Shown: positions 46,327 to 60,100, counted from the first letter of the stretch. The stretch: DNA of 64,000 nt from Phoronis australis (GCA_002633005.1 NMRA01000152.1:550833-614832), one strand, 5' to 3'. Translations and numbers: made by a program. The notes: a model not told the origin generated them from the sequence alone.

Positions 46327-46551
46327 ATGGACGAGACGACAACAACGAGCGAGGATGAGTTGACTGCATGTGAAGGTCATAATAACAAGCACCAACGAAA
46401 TAAAAACCTGGAAAGTTCACACATAGTAATACAATTAAACCCAAGGCATCAGCTAGCTGACATAAAACGCACAACAAGCGTGCAAGAAGCGTTAAAACGT
46501 AACTCACCTTCGATTAAAAATGTCGAACAAGTGCGAGCGGAAGTGCTTTGA
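46327..46551 (+). CDS. Unrecognised 74-codon reading frame
   Basis: ATG in a favourable context (GCGAAATGG), stop TGA. The product starts MDETTTTSEDELTACEG and is hydrophilic, ending KNVEQVRAEVL. I recognise no family. It lies on the plus strand between SPT6 and the Kazal gene, both on the minus strand. It could be a small gene, a first exon, or chance. Confidence 0.2.
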   Translation: MDETTTTSEDELTACEGHNNKHQRNKNLESSHIVIQLNPRHQLADIKRTTSVQEALKRNSPSIKNVEQVRAEVL

Positions 46552-48419
46552 ATGACGATCCAACTTTGTTTTTATTATAAAAACAACTGAACGACTTTCT
46601 CTGAATATTTATATCAAATTTAATCGAAATTATAAGTAGACATAACTCATTGCGAATTTTAAGTGACTTAAAAAGGATTGCGTGACATATTTGTTGCAAT
46701 TTATTCTTAACAAAAGGTAGCGCTAAATACTTTAGCCGATGTTCCTTTGTTGACAATGTGAAGTGACAAGTCACTGTGTGAGCCAAGATCACCATTGCCA
46801 ACTAATGCCAAATTGTTTTCGTCCTTATTAAAGTGGCATGCAACAAATGCCATTCTACCTAATTAATGCTAAATTGCTTTACACCCATAGACACACAATC
46901 TTCAGTGCCAATGCTATAACCTGTGTAATGATTTAAGCCCCCTTCTGGCCACCGTTTGTCAGGGTAGGTTACTAAGTTGACTTGACACTAAAAAGTTACC
47001 AGTGAACCCTACTGTATAGCACTGCATATCGCAACCGTTAATTCAGTATCCAAGAAACGAAAAAAAAAAACATGGGCGGCGCACCATACTGAGGAGGCTA
47101 CTGAGGGTTCATGTTTATTCGGGCTGGTTCCCCTGGTGTCTATGACGGTGTTCATAATCCGTAGAACGATAATAGAAAGTGACGAAAATGGCCCATCAAC
47201 AGACATCCAGGTTATGGTTCTACTTCTACTCTTGAGGAAACACGAATGACTGACGTAGAATGTCTTCAACTGACGGTAGGACATTGTGTTAGCTCAATAG
47301 AAATGAATACAAGCTGGATGCAGGACTTTAGCTGGGCAGTCCACGTCACATTAAACACCGGCAAAATATTCGTTTTTTTAGAAGACCTGATTTATTCGCT
47401 GCGACATCAAGCTATATTCAAAATCCCGGCATTTCTTTGTCAAACAAAGTTCGGCATTTGAATGGGTCGTACATCTTTGCAAGAGAAATATACAAAGCGA
47501 GAGAAAGTAACTGTGTTCGAGAGTGGCAAAACTAACGCCAAACGGTGTTCTAGAAAGGCCATTCTAAACATAGCACTCGAATGAATTGAGACTTTAGAGC
47601 CCTTGACGTGCAACAGAATCCAAATTCTACGTAACCCGTAACTTCATTCAATGCCTAAAAAGCAAGATACGCACGCTTTAAACCACAAAGACCGCGAAAA
47701 TTGGCTACGAGCATTACATTTTGGACAATGTTGCAGTTGGAATTTCTGTAACGCCGCATCAGAATGTCTCAATACCATTTTCGAACACGTTGTAACTTCG
47801 CTTGAATAGCTGACTACCGAAGCAATATTTAGCTTTGAAACTACAAAAACTAAAAATATTGTATTAACTGAAACGAAAAGAACGACTGACATTGAAACTT
47901 TTAAATATGTATTGAAAATGCATGCTGTGAATTTAACATAAACCATTGTATGCAAGAAGAATATTGCACTATTAATTTTAGCTGCACTCATTGCGGTCAT
48001 ACAATTGAATTTCAACCTTTCCTTTCATTCTTCGCACACAGTTGACGACCTCTAACCGACATATGTTGGCTGCAGAAACAAAAGAAAGCATTTTTACAAA
48101 TGCCTTGGGACTGTATACAGCGGTGTGTTAGAATGTAAGATAAGCTGCCAGGTTCTTCATTTCTATGAATCCGCTTGAAAATGACTTTTAGTTTAGATCA
48201 CTAGTTACTGGTATCATGTTGTTATTTACTTAGATCAGAAGAGCTACTTCGCTCAAGGACACGGCGTGCTGTTTTATGCGTCGAGCGATCTCAGGCGGTA
48301 ACAAAACGTTTTCCAAGCTCACAAATAACTAATAATCTAAGTAATAAACAAGTTGAGACCTGTGTATGTACGCAAATAGGTCTAAATGAAAAGAGACGAT
48401 TTTCGACAAAAGAGACCTT

Positions 48420-48668
48420 GGGCCTGTTCCAAGAAACTGACTTAAGTTCATTTTTTTACTTAAGTTTAAGATTTGTCTTAACTTCCAAACTTTGAAATTT
48501 CCACATTCGGCAAGGTAGTCACAGTTAAGACAAAACTTGTGTCAAACACTTAAGTAAAATTTAAGATCTCTTTCTTCAATTAGTTGTGAGACAAATTTAA
48601 CATTTAATTTAAAGTTTACCAAAATTTAAGATATAACTTAGCTAAGCCAGTTTTGTTGGAACGGGCCC
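48420..48668. mobile_element. 249-bp MITE-like element
   Basis: Ends GGGCCTGTTCCAAGAAACTG and the complement of GGGCCCGTTCCAACAAAACTGG, with CTT directly outside each end as a possible 3-bp target duplication. The interior is AT-rich with repeated TTAAG boxes and has no coding sequence. Confidence 0.65.
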
Positions 48669-49188
48669 CTTTATAACATCTTTTGAATCACGAGTTCAAA
48701 CGGATATGCGCGTGCTGATTCTCTGTGACTTTTCTCGGCTAGCGTGGAAACGCAAAGCGTAGAGGGAAGTTGTAACTTTGCTAAGGAACGTTGAACAAAA
48801 TAGTACGCAAATTCATTTAGTAAATTTGCATACTGAAGCGTTTTTTTTATCTTTATTTACGTGTTCTTGTGCGAAGTTCAAAATGGTAAGAATAAGAACC
48901 CCGGTAACACTAATTGGGTATACGGGACTGAGTGATATTGTTTAACGCTCGCCTTATGATTTTCAAAGTTGAACTCGGAGCTTCAGCACGCACAGCAGGA
49001 CCCCAGAAAAAAAAAACTTAAATCACGTGCGCTTTGTTCAGTAAACTCACAAACTTTGGTAGCGTAAAATAATGTGTAACTTTTAAATTTGAGTTATTTC
49101 TGATTTTCCTATGCATGCAGTCACTCAGTTGAAAAATTTCGCGCAAAGTAGTTTCGACGATTACATTTCACAAAATGAAGGAACCTAC

Positions 49189-52100
49189 TGTATGTTTGAC
49201 CGTCGTCCCCGCATACAGGGACGTACATGTCTGTACAGGTATCGGGGCAACATTCTCCCCTGTAATTGATCAGCGCACCTATTCTTTTCTCCGTGTGAGC
49301 AAGACACACCTCAACTTTTATTTCACACGCATTCCCTACAAAATAAATGGAAACGACTGTCCAAGCTGATTCAAAATTCAAAACGAAGCTTTTATTTTAA
49401 ATATTATAAGGAAACTTAATTAAATTACATTTAAAAGCGATTTTTCCTGATTTGTTTGAAAAAGTACGCGGAGAAAGCAACGAATTCAATATATCGGAGC
49501 GCATCCAAGTTTCCACTCCTCAGAGTTAAAGTGATAACCATGCTAACCGACAGTAACTATTATTGTCTAACCTTTATGCATGCATTAAGGCCCGTGCATC
49601 TATGTGTGACATTACGCTTATATCCGAGTTGAGGCGCATGAGCCTACACTACTCAAAAAGCACGTGCAGTTTTGGATTCTTATTTCAGAGAAACTAACAA
49701 ATGAACCCGATCCATGCAAGCATGTTTCCTGCAGGAAATCATTGAAAATTGTTGCATGTAATTTTAAAATGTTTAAAATGTCTTATCAAAAACGAGAGGC
49801 ATGAAACGGTTGATTTGAGTAGCGATTCACAAGAAAAAAAGCTCCAATTTAATCTAATTACGAAAATCATCAACGAGTCCAATTAACCCTCACAAAAGTG
49901 TCTCAAATTTTCCTTTGCGTGATAGCAATTTGATTTCTTCCATCAGAAGAATTGAACAATAACCTGCCGTAGTCTTGAAACGGACCACTTTTGGACCAAC
50001 CCTGTTGCAAGTAATAGCGAATGTCCCTTCAAGAGTCCTTGTCAAGACCACTCACTGTTATTAATAGGCATTTATTGAGCGTTTCAGACCAAACTGCTAA
50101 TCTTCGTACTCGTGTGATCCAATCAAAGGACATGTATCTGTCCTCCAATCATTATCTTTTTGAAAGAATGCACCACTGCTTGGTTAGAGTTTTTCTAAAA
50201 CTACTTGTATTCACCGTAATACAAATTTCGTGCGATGTACAGTTGTATGCTAAATTAGCAGAAATTTCCTACAAAACACAACAATTTATGAATACGTTTT
50301 TCTCCTTTTCTTGAAATTATGATTAAAAACAGAGGATAGACGTACTTTTTAGCAGTGTATTTGCGAAACACTTAATGAGTGAAACCAAAGACTGAGTTTT
50401 GAGTAAGACAGAATGTGCATGAGTGAAAGTTTTTTTTCTCTGTGACAAAACGATGAATGTTACTGACGTGTAATTAAACAAAATGAAACCTTTAAATAAC
50501 ACCCAGTTTAAGACATGTACACCTTCTTTGGACATTAAAAGTTGTTGACAAGGAAATTTCAATCGGCCACTCGTTCTGCTTGAGGTTGCTTAGACTACCT
50601 TCCATGTCAAACTCTATACGGGTTTTCTTTCTAGAATTTTGAAAATTTATCGCAGGCAGGAAAAATTGCGGAATTATTAGGTGTGTTCGCCCAAGTAAAA
50701 ATACAGAAAAAAATCGATAAAATTTTCCGCAAAAATGTACAAGAAACGTTATGAAGAAGGGATCTTTTCCTGAATGCTTTCATGCCATGCAAGAATCAAT
50801 TTTCCAGTAGACCCGGCAGTCCGGTCGAGATGATTTGTGAAACACAATTTTTGCGATGAACGCGTTTATTAACACAAAATCTGCCCAATAAATTTCTGAT
50901 ACTAACAGGTCTTTAGTTACACGTGCACGTAATCAGCCACCATGTCGACCCTGTCGAAACCCTTGCAGGGCCGCCTAGCGATGACGTATATCCAAGATCC
51001 ACCTCGCTCTTGTTTTATACATTGTGCTGACTCCAGTTGACAAATATTGTCTGTAGGACAAGTGGATTATTCATAATAACTTACAGCGCATGTTAACGTA
51101 TCTTCAAAGTTTACTCAACTTTAAACGTCAATCTACACTTTTGATGAACTGAGGGAAGTCAAGTCTTGGATTTGAATATCACCTCCTTGAAGCGCTAGCG
51201 GTATGTAAAGATTTAAGACAATGACGAATTCGGAGTTGAGGTCACAATTCCAATTCCAGGCCATTTCTAACAAAAAACAAACTACTGTAAGGCAATGCTT
51301 AGATTTGAAAATGGAAGTAAACTGAAATACAGTGCTACTGTAAAGGACTGAACGCGTATCTGAACGCAATTGCTAATAGTCAAAATAAAAAAAAAATTCT
51401 CAAGGATTTTATATTTAGACGCATGCGTTCAGTTCCCACTAATAAGCGCACACCTTCGCATAACTTCTGCAGACTTCAAGTATTTTGCATATGAATATTT
51501 AATGTTAGAATGAAAACACTCAAACTCACCGTTTATTATTGGATAAGTCAAGATTTACTCATCTGCTTTCCTAAAAACATCGTTTGCTCAAATGTTTGGC
51601 GTAGAGGTGCATGTGCCTAAATCCGAATAAAGGCAATGCTTCACGTATAGGCGTATGAGCCTAAATGCGCGCATACACGGTATTGGTCTACTTAGAGACC
51701 GCCTACTTACGGTAAGTTCGCCCGTCACTGCCACAGATGGGATCGTAATCTTTGGGACAGTCTTTGTTACAGCATTCACCGTTGTAATCCAACAGTAACA
51801 TCCTACGCTCAAGATCCGCTACACACATTGCCTTCCGTAACTGGCATTCATTTGCTTATTCAACAGAAATAACAAAAGATGTCAGATACACCTTTGACAT
51901 GTTCATTGCTTGGTGCAAAACATTTTCGAAAGCAATTCAACTTCTTTATGCATACTACCAGGAAGAGATAACCAGGTTATCTTAATGATAATACTAACTT
52001 AAATTTCTAAAATACAACTAAACCACGGCCAAAACTTCGCAATATCGAAAACTGCGTAAATACAACACAAACGTCCTGCGTACAGAAACAATGCAGTTAA

Positions 52101-53425
52101 AGTTGTATTTTGCCCTCTTTAGCTGCCTGAAAATGAAAATCGAGTTAAAGTAAGGACTTTACTCTCACAAAATAATATTCTCACCATGAATGGTTCTATT
52201 TTCAGTACCAACAAGAACATCGAAATCATTACCAATTCAAGAATTTGTTTCACAGCCTTTTGGGATTGGTCAACCCTAGGCACGTGACCTGTCGTAAAAT
52301 ATACATTTACAGACCAACTCTAGAATAGCAGAATCGAAAATGACGCTTGTAGGCTACGCATTGCCTGTAACTCGAATTGTCGGCTCATTCGGCAATAATT
52401 GAAGATCTGATTATCGTGCTGATGGCTTTAACCCCAATGATTTTCGGTTAAGAATTCAACATTAACAAATTAACAGAGGCAAAAAGCAGCTTTAAAGAGA
52501 CATATTTATTATAAACATTTACCACAGTGTACCTATTTCCTGTCTTCAGTGGTACATTTCTGTCAAAACAGAAAACATTTATGACGTCAAGAACTGCAAC
52601 ATTTGAGCTTCGCTGGTACCCGCATAAGGTGTAGATGACATGTATCTACCGAGGGTACCAGAGTACGTTTGAACTCTAGCTAGAGTTCTATGGTTTGAAC
52701 ATTATTCTTACTATAAGTTTTTCCGTCGGTTGCACATACAGGTTCGAACGTGACACTGCACATAATTAATGAGCAGTCGTCTCTCGGATCGCAGGAGCCC
52801 ATGTGAACAGGCTTTGTCAGTCTACCACGGCATAAGGCCTTCTGCAAAATGCAATAATTTTCTGAAATTAAAAAAGAGAATGGTCAAAATCTAGCCTCTT
52901 GACGAATAACCTATTTTAGCAGTCTAGAAAAGAGGCCACATTTCCCATTAATTAACTAAAGGAGAAATAACAGCGGCATGAAAAAGTGAATTTATAGACG
53001 GCATACCATCATTTCTTTGCCGTTGTGACCAGGTTATTAACGCTACACTGCAACTATTGCGTAGAGTAGTAAGAATGGGTTAGTAAACCCATAAATCGAT
53101 TGTGATACTACCAACAAAATTAAACCGATTAAAAACATAATTTACATTATCAAGAATTGTGTAATCGATTCAGAATCTATTTTCGCCAATATGCAATTCT
53201 AACATATCACAGGTATTTGCAAAACGATTTAACCATCAAAAATCGGAAGGGCAAATAAACATCCATTTATCTTTCTAATCGTCTCTAACTTACTGTATGT
53301 ACGTCCGTCATCGCCACAAACTGGTTGAAAGACATCTGGACAAATGCTTTCACACAACACCTTTCTGTGAAAAACGGGCAAACCTTGGCAGAAAAGGAAT
53401 ACTTGTTGACGAAGGAACGCGAGCC
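49189..53425 (-). CDS. Multi-Kazal-domain protein, partial (four exons)
   Basis: Exons 5'->3': 53425-53294, 52861-52712, 51854-51711, 49335-49189. Each starts two bases before a codon boundary and ends one base into a codon (phase 1-1), so modules can be added or lost without breaking the frame. Each splits a Kazal domain just after its DG-x-TY motif: CPDVFQPVCGDDGRTY|K-NYC, CSVTFEPVCATDGKTY|T-NEC, CPKDYDPICGSDGRTY|R-NAC, CTDMYVPVCGDDGQTY|. Joined, they give three complete Kazal domains and half of a fourth. Kazal domains are secreted serine protease inhibitors or parts of extracellular proteins. P1 residues by the usual rule (second after the Cys) are Asp, Val, Lys and Asp. The upstream half-module in the first exon has LAF where N-x-C is expected. 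No signal-peptide exon (to the right) or terminal exon (to the left) was found. Confidence 0.85.
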
Positions 53426-56400
53426 CTGAAACAGGCAGTGTCTATGTCAAAATGATATCAACATGTTGATATCATCATTGCAAGCTATATCAAGTTCAAC
53501 AAAAATTTGCACGGCAGTCAACATCATGTCAACCAAACTATCAGGTGGTCGGAATCACTTAAAACATATTTCACACATGCAGTTAATGGTTGATTTTTGT
53601 CCTTTTCATAGATGTTAGATTTTATGATTTGAACTCACCTACTACCAAAATACAAAGTCTGAATGATCCCATATTAGAATGTGAAAACAAGAAGATGAAA
53701 TTGGGAGTCTTTTGTTGCCAAAGTGTTGGGAACTAGCACGAAGAGATAACATCATAGAATCTTGGAATATAGATCATGACGTCACGCGTTTGTAATGCAA
53801 AATAGGTTGCGGGATAACTGAATTTGTAATTAAAGGAATATGAACTAATATTATTAAGGCCTTTAAAAATGTACAAATTTGGCTAACTCCGGAACACCAT
53901 ATCTCAGTCAGAACTTCTAATTGTATGGAACTTTGAAACACTATGTTTTATGCACTATTCTCCAAAACGCTTTTAAGAACATCATATTTCATGGATAGTT
54001 TACTGCTCTCAGTTGTTTTCGATTGCTTATCTTATGTCAAAATGCGTGTACTTTAGGCAGGGATTGCCGAGGAACAATTCGAAGAGCAAGTTGAGCAACA
54101 TATAATGTAGGAAAGAAAAATACATTTAAAGCTGAGAAAGCGTCTACGAAGGACTTTGGTTGGCCTTCTTGTTGGGATGTAAAAATTTAGCATGAAAGAA
54201 TATACAGTACAGCTCGTGGCGCGAAATATTCGCAGACCTTAATGTTTAGATGTTTGTTTACGTATGTGTGTGCGCGCACGCGTGTGCTTGTGGCCGTGCG
54301 TGTGTGTGCGTGTGTATCTCTCGTTGATTTCAGTGAGGTTTTAACAAGGCTTGCCTTTGCCCAAAGGAGCAGTCATTTAGATTTGAGACTTCCATTTTCT
54401 TCTTGAGTTCCGTCTATGGCCTAGTCTAGAATGCTTAGGTCTAATTATATCCCAGTGTGTATTCGAAACTTTCTATAGTCAACGGTTGAAGGTTGAATAG
54501 ATTATGAAATGTTTATATCCCTATATGCAAATTTGTTTGTTATAATAACAAGAATGTATGCAGAAAAATAGTCCCGAGCCTAGGGCCAGTTGCATAAAAC
54601 AGGATTTTTTCTTTTGAAGTCTTATTTCAAGAACTTCTATTTTAGTGTATTAGCTCACGAAGTTGTAAGCTTTAAAAAAACTACAGGCAATTGGCCAAGG
54701 TCGCAGAAAACGGGATTAAGAGAGATAATTCGACCCAGTCTTGATCCTGTTTTAAGCAACCGAGCCCAGAACCTCTTACGTTGCTACCGAAGTCATGCAT
54801 GTATACAGACGTATTTACCTTGACTCACCTTTTTAACGTGAAATTACGACTTCATCTTACTATGCTTTAATCACATGTCTGTTTAATTTTCTAGAAAAAA
54901 TGAAATAAAATCCGACATAAAAGCCCCGAGTGTCACCGAATTCTTTGAAAAAATTGATAAGCCAGCGTGTCCAGGATGCTTGGATGATACACCGTTTTAG
55001 TTTCGTGCAAAATAGTTTCCTATGAAGGAGAGCGAAATCCCACCTGCCCCTCTTTGCGGCCGGGCGCGGCGCATTGAATAATAATTCGCGCCTATTCAAA
55101 CACACAAACAAAAATGATCAAATAACTTTCATCTGCAAAGAGTTCTGAAAATTTGGTAAACGTAATTGAACTACAGCAGACTGTCACGATCTCTCTTTTT
55201 GTCGTGCTTTTTTGACGGAAGCGAAACAACTACCAGGCGGAAGGGCACGGGTGATGACCCGTTCTCGCCTATCGACCACAGTAGAAACCAGGTGGCGCTG
55301 TATGCCAGGTGCGACAGATTTTCAACAGGGCGTGACGCATCTCGGAATATTTAATCTATGAGGCGCGCTTAGCAGCTTTTTAAAAGGTGGATCTATAATT
55401 TGTAGGCTTTCTGGGCGTACTGGCTTCATAACTCCAGTCGAAGAAAACTTTTAAAATGCGCCAGAAAAAGGCAAATATGAGTCAATGCTGTTTTTTGCTG
55501 TATTTCATGAATATTATATAGTCATCGGTCGATAGTTCTGATTTCTTAAGTTCCACAAGTACATTACGTAATGGAGCTCAGTCTGGACCAGAAATCGCCG
55601 TAAGCGTTATATCCGCATAAAAGTGAAGTAAAGTACATTAAAAGATGGGTAAATACTGGTCTAGTCAATGGTCTGCTTAATCGGTCCTTTAAAATATGTA
55701 GCAAAGAACTCTATAAAGACACACACCGGTGCTGTTCTTAACCATTCATTTACTACTGACCACCCTACAGATTAATCTGGTGTTCAAGAATAATGCCACC
55801 CTCAGGCTCCTCATAAAGGAGGCTATGCATAATTATACAGTTGAACCATATATTGAACGATATCTGAACGGGTTCATTTGATCTCCAACTGTTTTGATTT
55901 CTGATTTCTCCCCTCACATGCACCTGTGTACCTGTACAGTCTGTTCTCCACCTGTGTCACCAGACTGTAATATTGTGAACATTTTTCTTTTGTCTTGAGA
56001 ATGGTTTAGAGACAACAAACCGAAACGTCGATCAACATGTCGTTGTTTACACATGCGCTTCTTTTAAAGTTCGTTCTCGCATTTTGGCCAAAAACAAATG
56101 TGATCAGTCTTTAGCTAGGAGTCTAAGACGTACAGGTATTTTCACACTCTACTTCAATTTTCATAGTTTAATAGAAATGACATTTAATTGATTTATTACT
56201 TACGGAGTCCCAATTTTGTACGTCACGGTCAATTAATCTATAAAGAAAGTCTGAAAGGAACAATTCTACGTCACCCGGTCCGTATAACCATACCTCTTCA
56301 AACCTGAAGGTGTACAGTAGCATTTTCACAGAATATCATGCATGCTAGTTGTGCCTGCCGGCGTCCTAACATTGTTGCCCTGCGCAAGATAGTGTAACAC

Positions 56401-56500
56401 TGAATTGGATATCTATGAGACTTCTTCTGAAGCAGCCTTGACCAGTAATCAACGGGTTTAAACATCTACTTTAAGTATACAACATATAATTACCACACTC
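53426..56500. other. Non-coding or unrecognised region upstream of the Kazal exons
   Basis: The 5' exons of the Kazal gene should lie here or further right, but no Cys-rich or signal-peptide exon was recognised. A TG/CG dinucleotide-rich tract lies at about 54255-54315. Confidence 0.4.
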
Positions 56501-56509
56501 GCCCCTAAC

Positions 56510-57190
56510 CATGACGTTTGGCGTCTTTTTGTTTAGTCACAAGGCATACGTGTAGAGATCGTTTTGAACACTTTCTATAAAGTTGACTATTGAGACACCC
56601 CAAATCTCTCCACCATAACTTAAAATCGGTAGAATCATCATACTATCAAACAGCTTTAAAAGGGCTGATGGTGAACTGCAATGTAATTTAGACAAACGAT
56701 CCTTTGTCAATGTTACTGCATTTCGAGCCTGTAGTACAAGAACTTTGCAGGGTTGACTCCTATTGAGACGCCAGCGTGTAACACCTAGGTATTAAGGCGG
56801 TTTGTGTTCAGTTAATTTATCGCCTACAAGTACCAGTTTTCGCGTGAACAGACGGCACCACCATGTTTATAAGCGATGGCACTAGTTGTTTCTAAAAACA
56901 TTGCAAAATGCCAGTTTCATTTACAGAATTCTCCAAGCACGTTTAGTTTTCGTTGCATCTCAATTAAAATTTCACAGTAAACAACATTACGGGGTTAACT
57001 TTTTAGAAACTAGACTAACACTGTTTCCAGTCAACATGACATCATCGGCAAAAATAGACAGTTAAAAACACAATGAGTATTAACGTAGATTCCTCTGCTA
57101 CAACGCTCTCTTAAATCAGAGACTAGACCACTCACAAACATTGAAAATAACCAAGGGCTTATAATGCCATAACGAAAGTCTAATCATCTA
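56510..57190 (-). mobile_element. Decayed LINE reverse transcriptase fragment
   Basis: Reverse-strand frames, broken by stops and frameshifts, hold the RT motifs in order: IISPWLFSMFVSGLVSDLRE, the catalytic box FADDVML (FADD at 57052-57041), KPP-x-YLGV, and LPILSYGGEIWG near 56600. This matches the palm, thumb and downstream region of non-LTR retrotransposons. No intact frame remains. Confidence 0.75.
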
Positions 57191-60100
57191 ATTTCTTGCC
57201 GTCTATCCGCCCTTAAATTTCTATCATCAAAAATCTTTTTTGCACTCTTACGCCGAGACAAAATGTCGAGTCGGACGTCTTTTGGCATGAGCATCGATTA
57301 TTATCATCATTATTTTGATACCCTGGACGTAAATGGTGACTATGACAGGATGATTAAACGTTGTCGTGGAGGATTTTCTGATCAGAGTCGACTACAATAG
57401 ATAACTCCAAAGTACATGAACGTTGCGTAATTGGTGCACTGGTCGGTTTAAATTACGCAGATTAGCAATGAAAATCAAGTTAAACAAACATATTTCGGAC
57501 GGTTCCGTAATGAGATTAACACAGTGTAATCAAATTTGTTTGTATTCTATAACTATATAGTATGCAATATGCAGCTTCATGCTTCACAAACATCCATTGT
57601 ATATTTGCTTTGACAACGCAGACAGTTTCACTTTGGTAACGTGTGACGAACTGACATCAGGACTTGCGTACTTGACCACGAAACTCCGTACATTGCAGTT
57701 TGAAGAAATTTCCGGCGTATGCTGTTATGTATCCTGTTGCGTGTATATCTAGGACATGTTAAACTCTTTGTTAGTATCCACACAGCGAACCAGAGAAATG
57801 TGTCGCCTTTGTACACTGCAAATTTATAGTCAACACATAAACATGAATGTGAACGTTTTTATTGGGTTTAGTTTATTCCAATCTGAATTTTATGGCCGTG
57901 CCCTGTAGGAGCGAGCAATTTTCAGCTATTTTAACCTGCATTAAAACACAGGTTCAATACTCCATCAACGGTGTTTAATATACCATTTCTTTGTTCACTT
58001 TTAAATTTAAATGTAATTTTCTAATCGTAAACGAAATGTTCACACAACCGGATTACAATTGCCGTTTACATCTCTCACTATTGACACTAACTGATAGCGA
58101 CAAATTTAGGAGGATTAAAAATCACTTCAGTTTTTGTAGACGCCAGCCACCTGCTGAGACTGGGAGAGTTAGGGAACCTAAGTGATGACAGGAAGGAAAA
58201 ACGACTTTCTTGACCAGGTCAATATTTTTAATGATGTGATATTTTAGGATATCACCTTCCTTCATAGCCAGTCGACCAATTTCCCAGACTGGCTGTATAA
58301 ATATACACTTGTCCACGTAAATGATAAAAGTCCAAAAACAAGAGCTGGGGTCTCGCTTGCCTGTGAATAGAGCTAAAAAATCTGTGACAAGGAACCAATA
58401 GGCGTAATCACGTGATTTACGTTTACAAACGAAGAAGCAGGCTGTGAATGGAGAATTTTGTTCGTGTCTGGAAGAAAGATTTTACAGAATAAGAAACAGT
58501 CGGATATAGAGTTCACAGACAGGTAATTGCAACATGCAATAGTCCCATATCTCAAAGGTGTATTTGGATGAATGCCACTTAAAGAGAAAGAACTCTGTGC
58601 CTAGCTATACAAATTTAGGATGTTGACTCCAGCCAAGTTAAAACCATTCAAGAGGCCCCCTTTGATATTGAACTGATAACGGATTCATTCCTTTTTGCTT
58701 AACGGATAAAAGAGTAGTTCGACCACGTAATTTTTAGTGTCGCCAATTCCCCCTAAATTGTCATTATTATAATGACAGAACACTTGTTATGAACTAGAGA
58801 GTTATCATGGGTTCTGGTTACTACACCTGACCATTGACAGCTGTCAGTAAAAATGAGGTTTTACTTATTTGCTTGACGAAATACTGTTCAATTCGAATTG
58901 GACTGATTTAAGTGGCGATGCCCAGTTTTTCATTTCGTCTCAAGTGCTCACAAGAATGACCACGGTCTGTTTGCAAAAATGTAGCCATTTTTATAAATGA
59001 TTAAAGTAACTTTCTTCGGCAAATAAAAGGAAATGTTTCTATGATGGTATTTCAACAAATTAAAGTTCATGAAAGAATTGGTGGACGATGAAAAGATATC
59101 GTGCTCAATGGACAGAGCTAGGGTTACGTTTGACAAATACTCAGTTAGATTGTAGAGATGTTAACGCGTGATGCACTTCAATAGTACGTGTATAACCCAC
59201 AACTCGTGTTGATGACCAGTGATGATAAGATTCGCTATCGAAATCCATCCGTATTGGGTTGCATGATTGTGACGTCTTAGCTCAATGGGTGGTACATCCA
59301 AAAGAAAGTGACGCGGTTCGTAAAAAATGTAATAGACGTTTTACATCTTGTTTAACGAAAAAAATTATTTTCTTCAAAGAACGTCTTTTTAATTGTAAGC
59401 GACATTAATACATGTAGTCTCACGTAAGATAGTTAATATAATATAATATCTTAATATATAGTTTACACTGCCTCTTCATAGGCGGATCCGGGAGAGGGTC
59501 AAGGGGCCCGGATTACCCCTCTTTTCCCTTGATTTCAGTGATATCAAATCTAGAAATTTCAAAATGTTGACTTGGACCACCCTTTTCAAAAAATCCTTGA
59601 TCCGACTCCCCTCTTAAATAAATCTTGGATCCACCCCTGCTCTTAATCTGACAGTATTTGTGACACCCTAGTTTCACAACAAGTGTGTTATCATACAAAC
59701 TTCATTATACCTACAACGAAAGTGAAGAGATCATATGAACTGAAATATACAAAGAGAACACGAACCATAGAATATTAAATGAACTCAACCAAGCAAAAAT
59801 TAGATATAATGGAGGCCAGGTGTTCAAATTAAATGTATGTGTAGAAATTCATATAGTTATACATAAGATACGTCAAGTTCTTGATGTAAGGTGATATCAT
59901 GACTAAGAACCGGTGCCTAACATACGCACTACGAATTAACTAATAATTGTGTAGTTGTACAGGTAGAACATATTAATATGACATTCAAGGAGAACGCAAA
60001 TTATGTCACAGAACTCCACTTCGTTTGCCTTCATATTTTAACCAACTAATGTATGGTTCGCACTGGATGATTAAACGTTATTTAATCATTGTGTTTTAGA

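Larger units (their letters stand above)
45945..49188. other. Intergenic region between SPT6 and the Kazal gene
   Basis: Holds the 74-codon frame at 46327 and a MITE-like element at 48420. A terminal Kazal half-module (N-x-C ... G-x-C then stop) was looked for on the minus strand and not found. Confidence 0.5.

Noticed and set aside
50021-50314. 97-codon plus-strand frame inside the Kazal gene
   Set aside because: No recognisable domain, AT-rich codons, and it lies in an intron; chance is likely.
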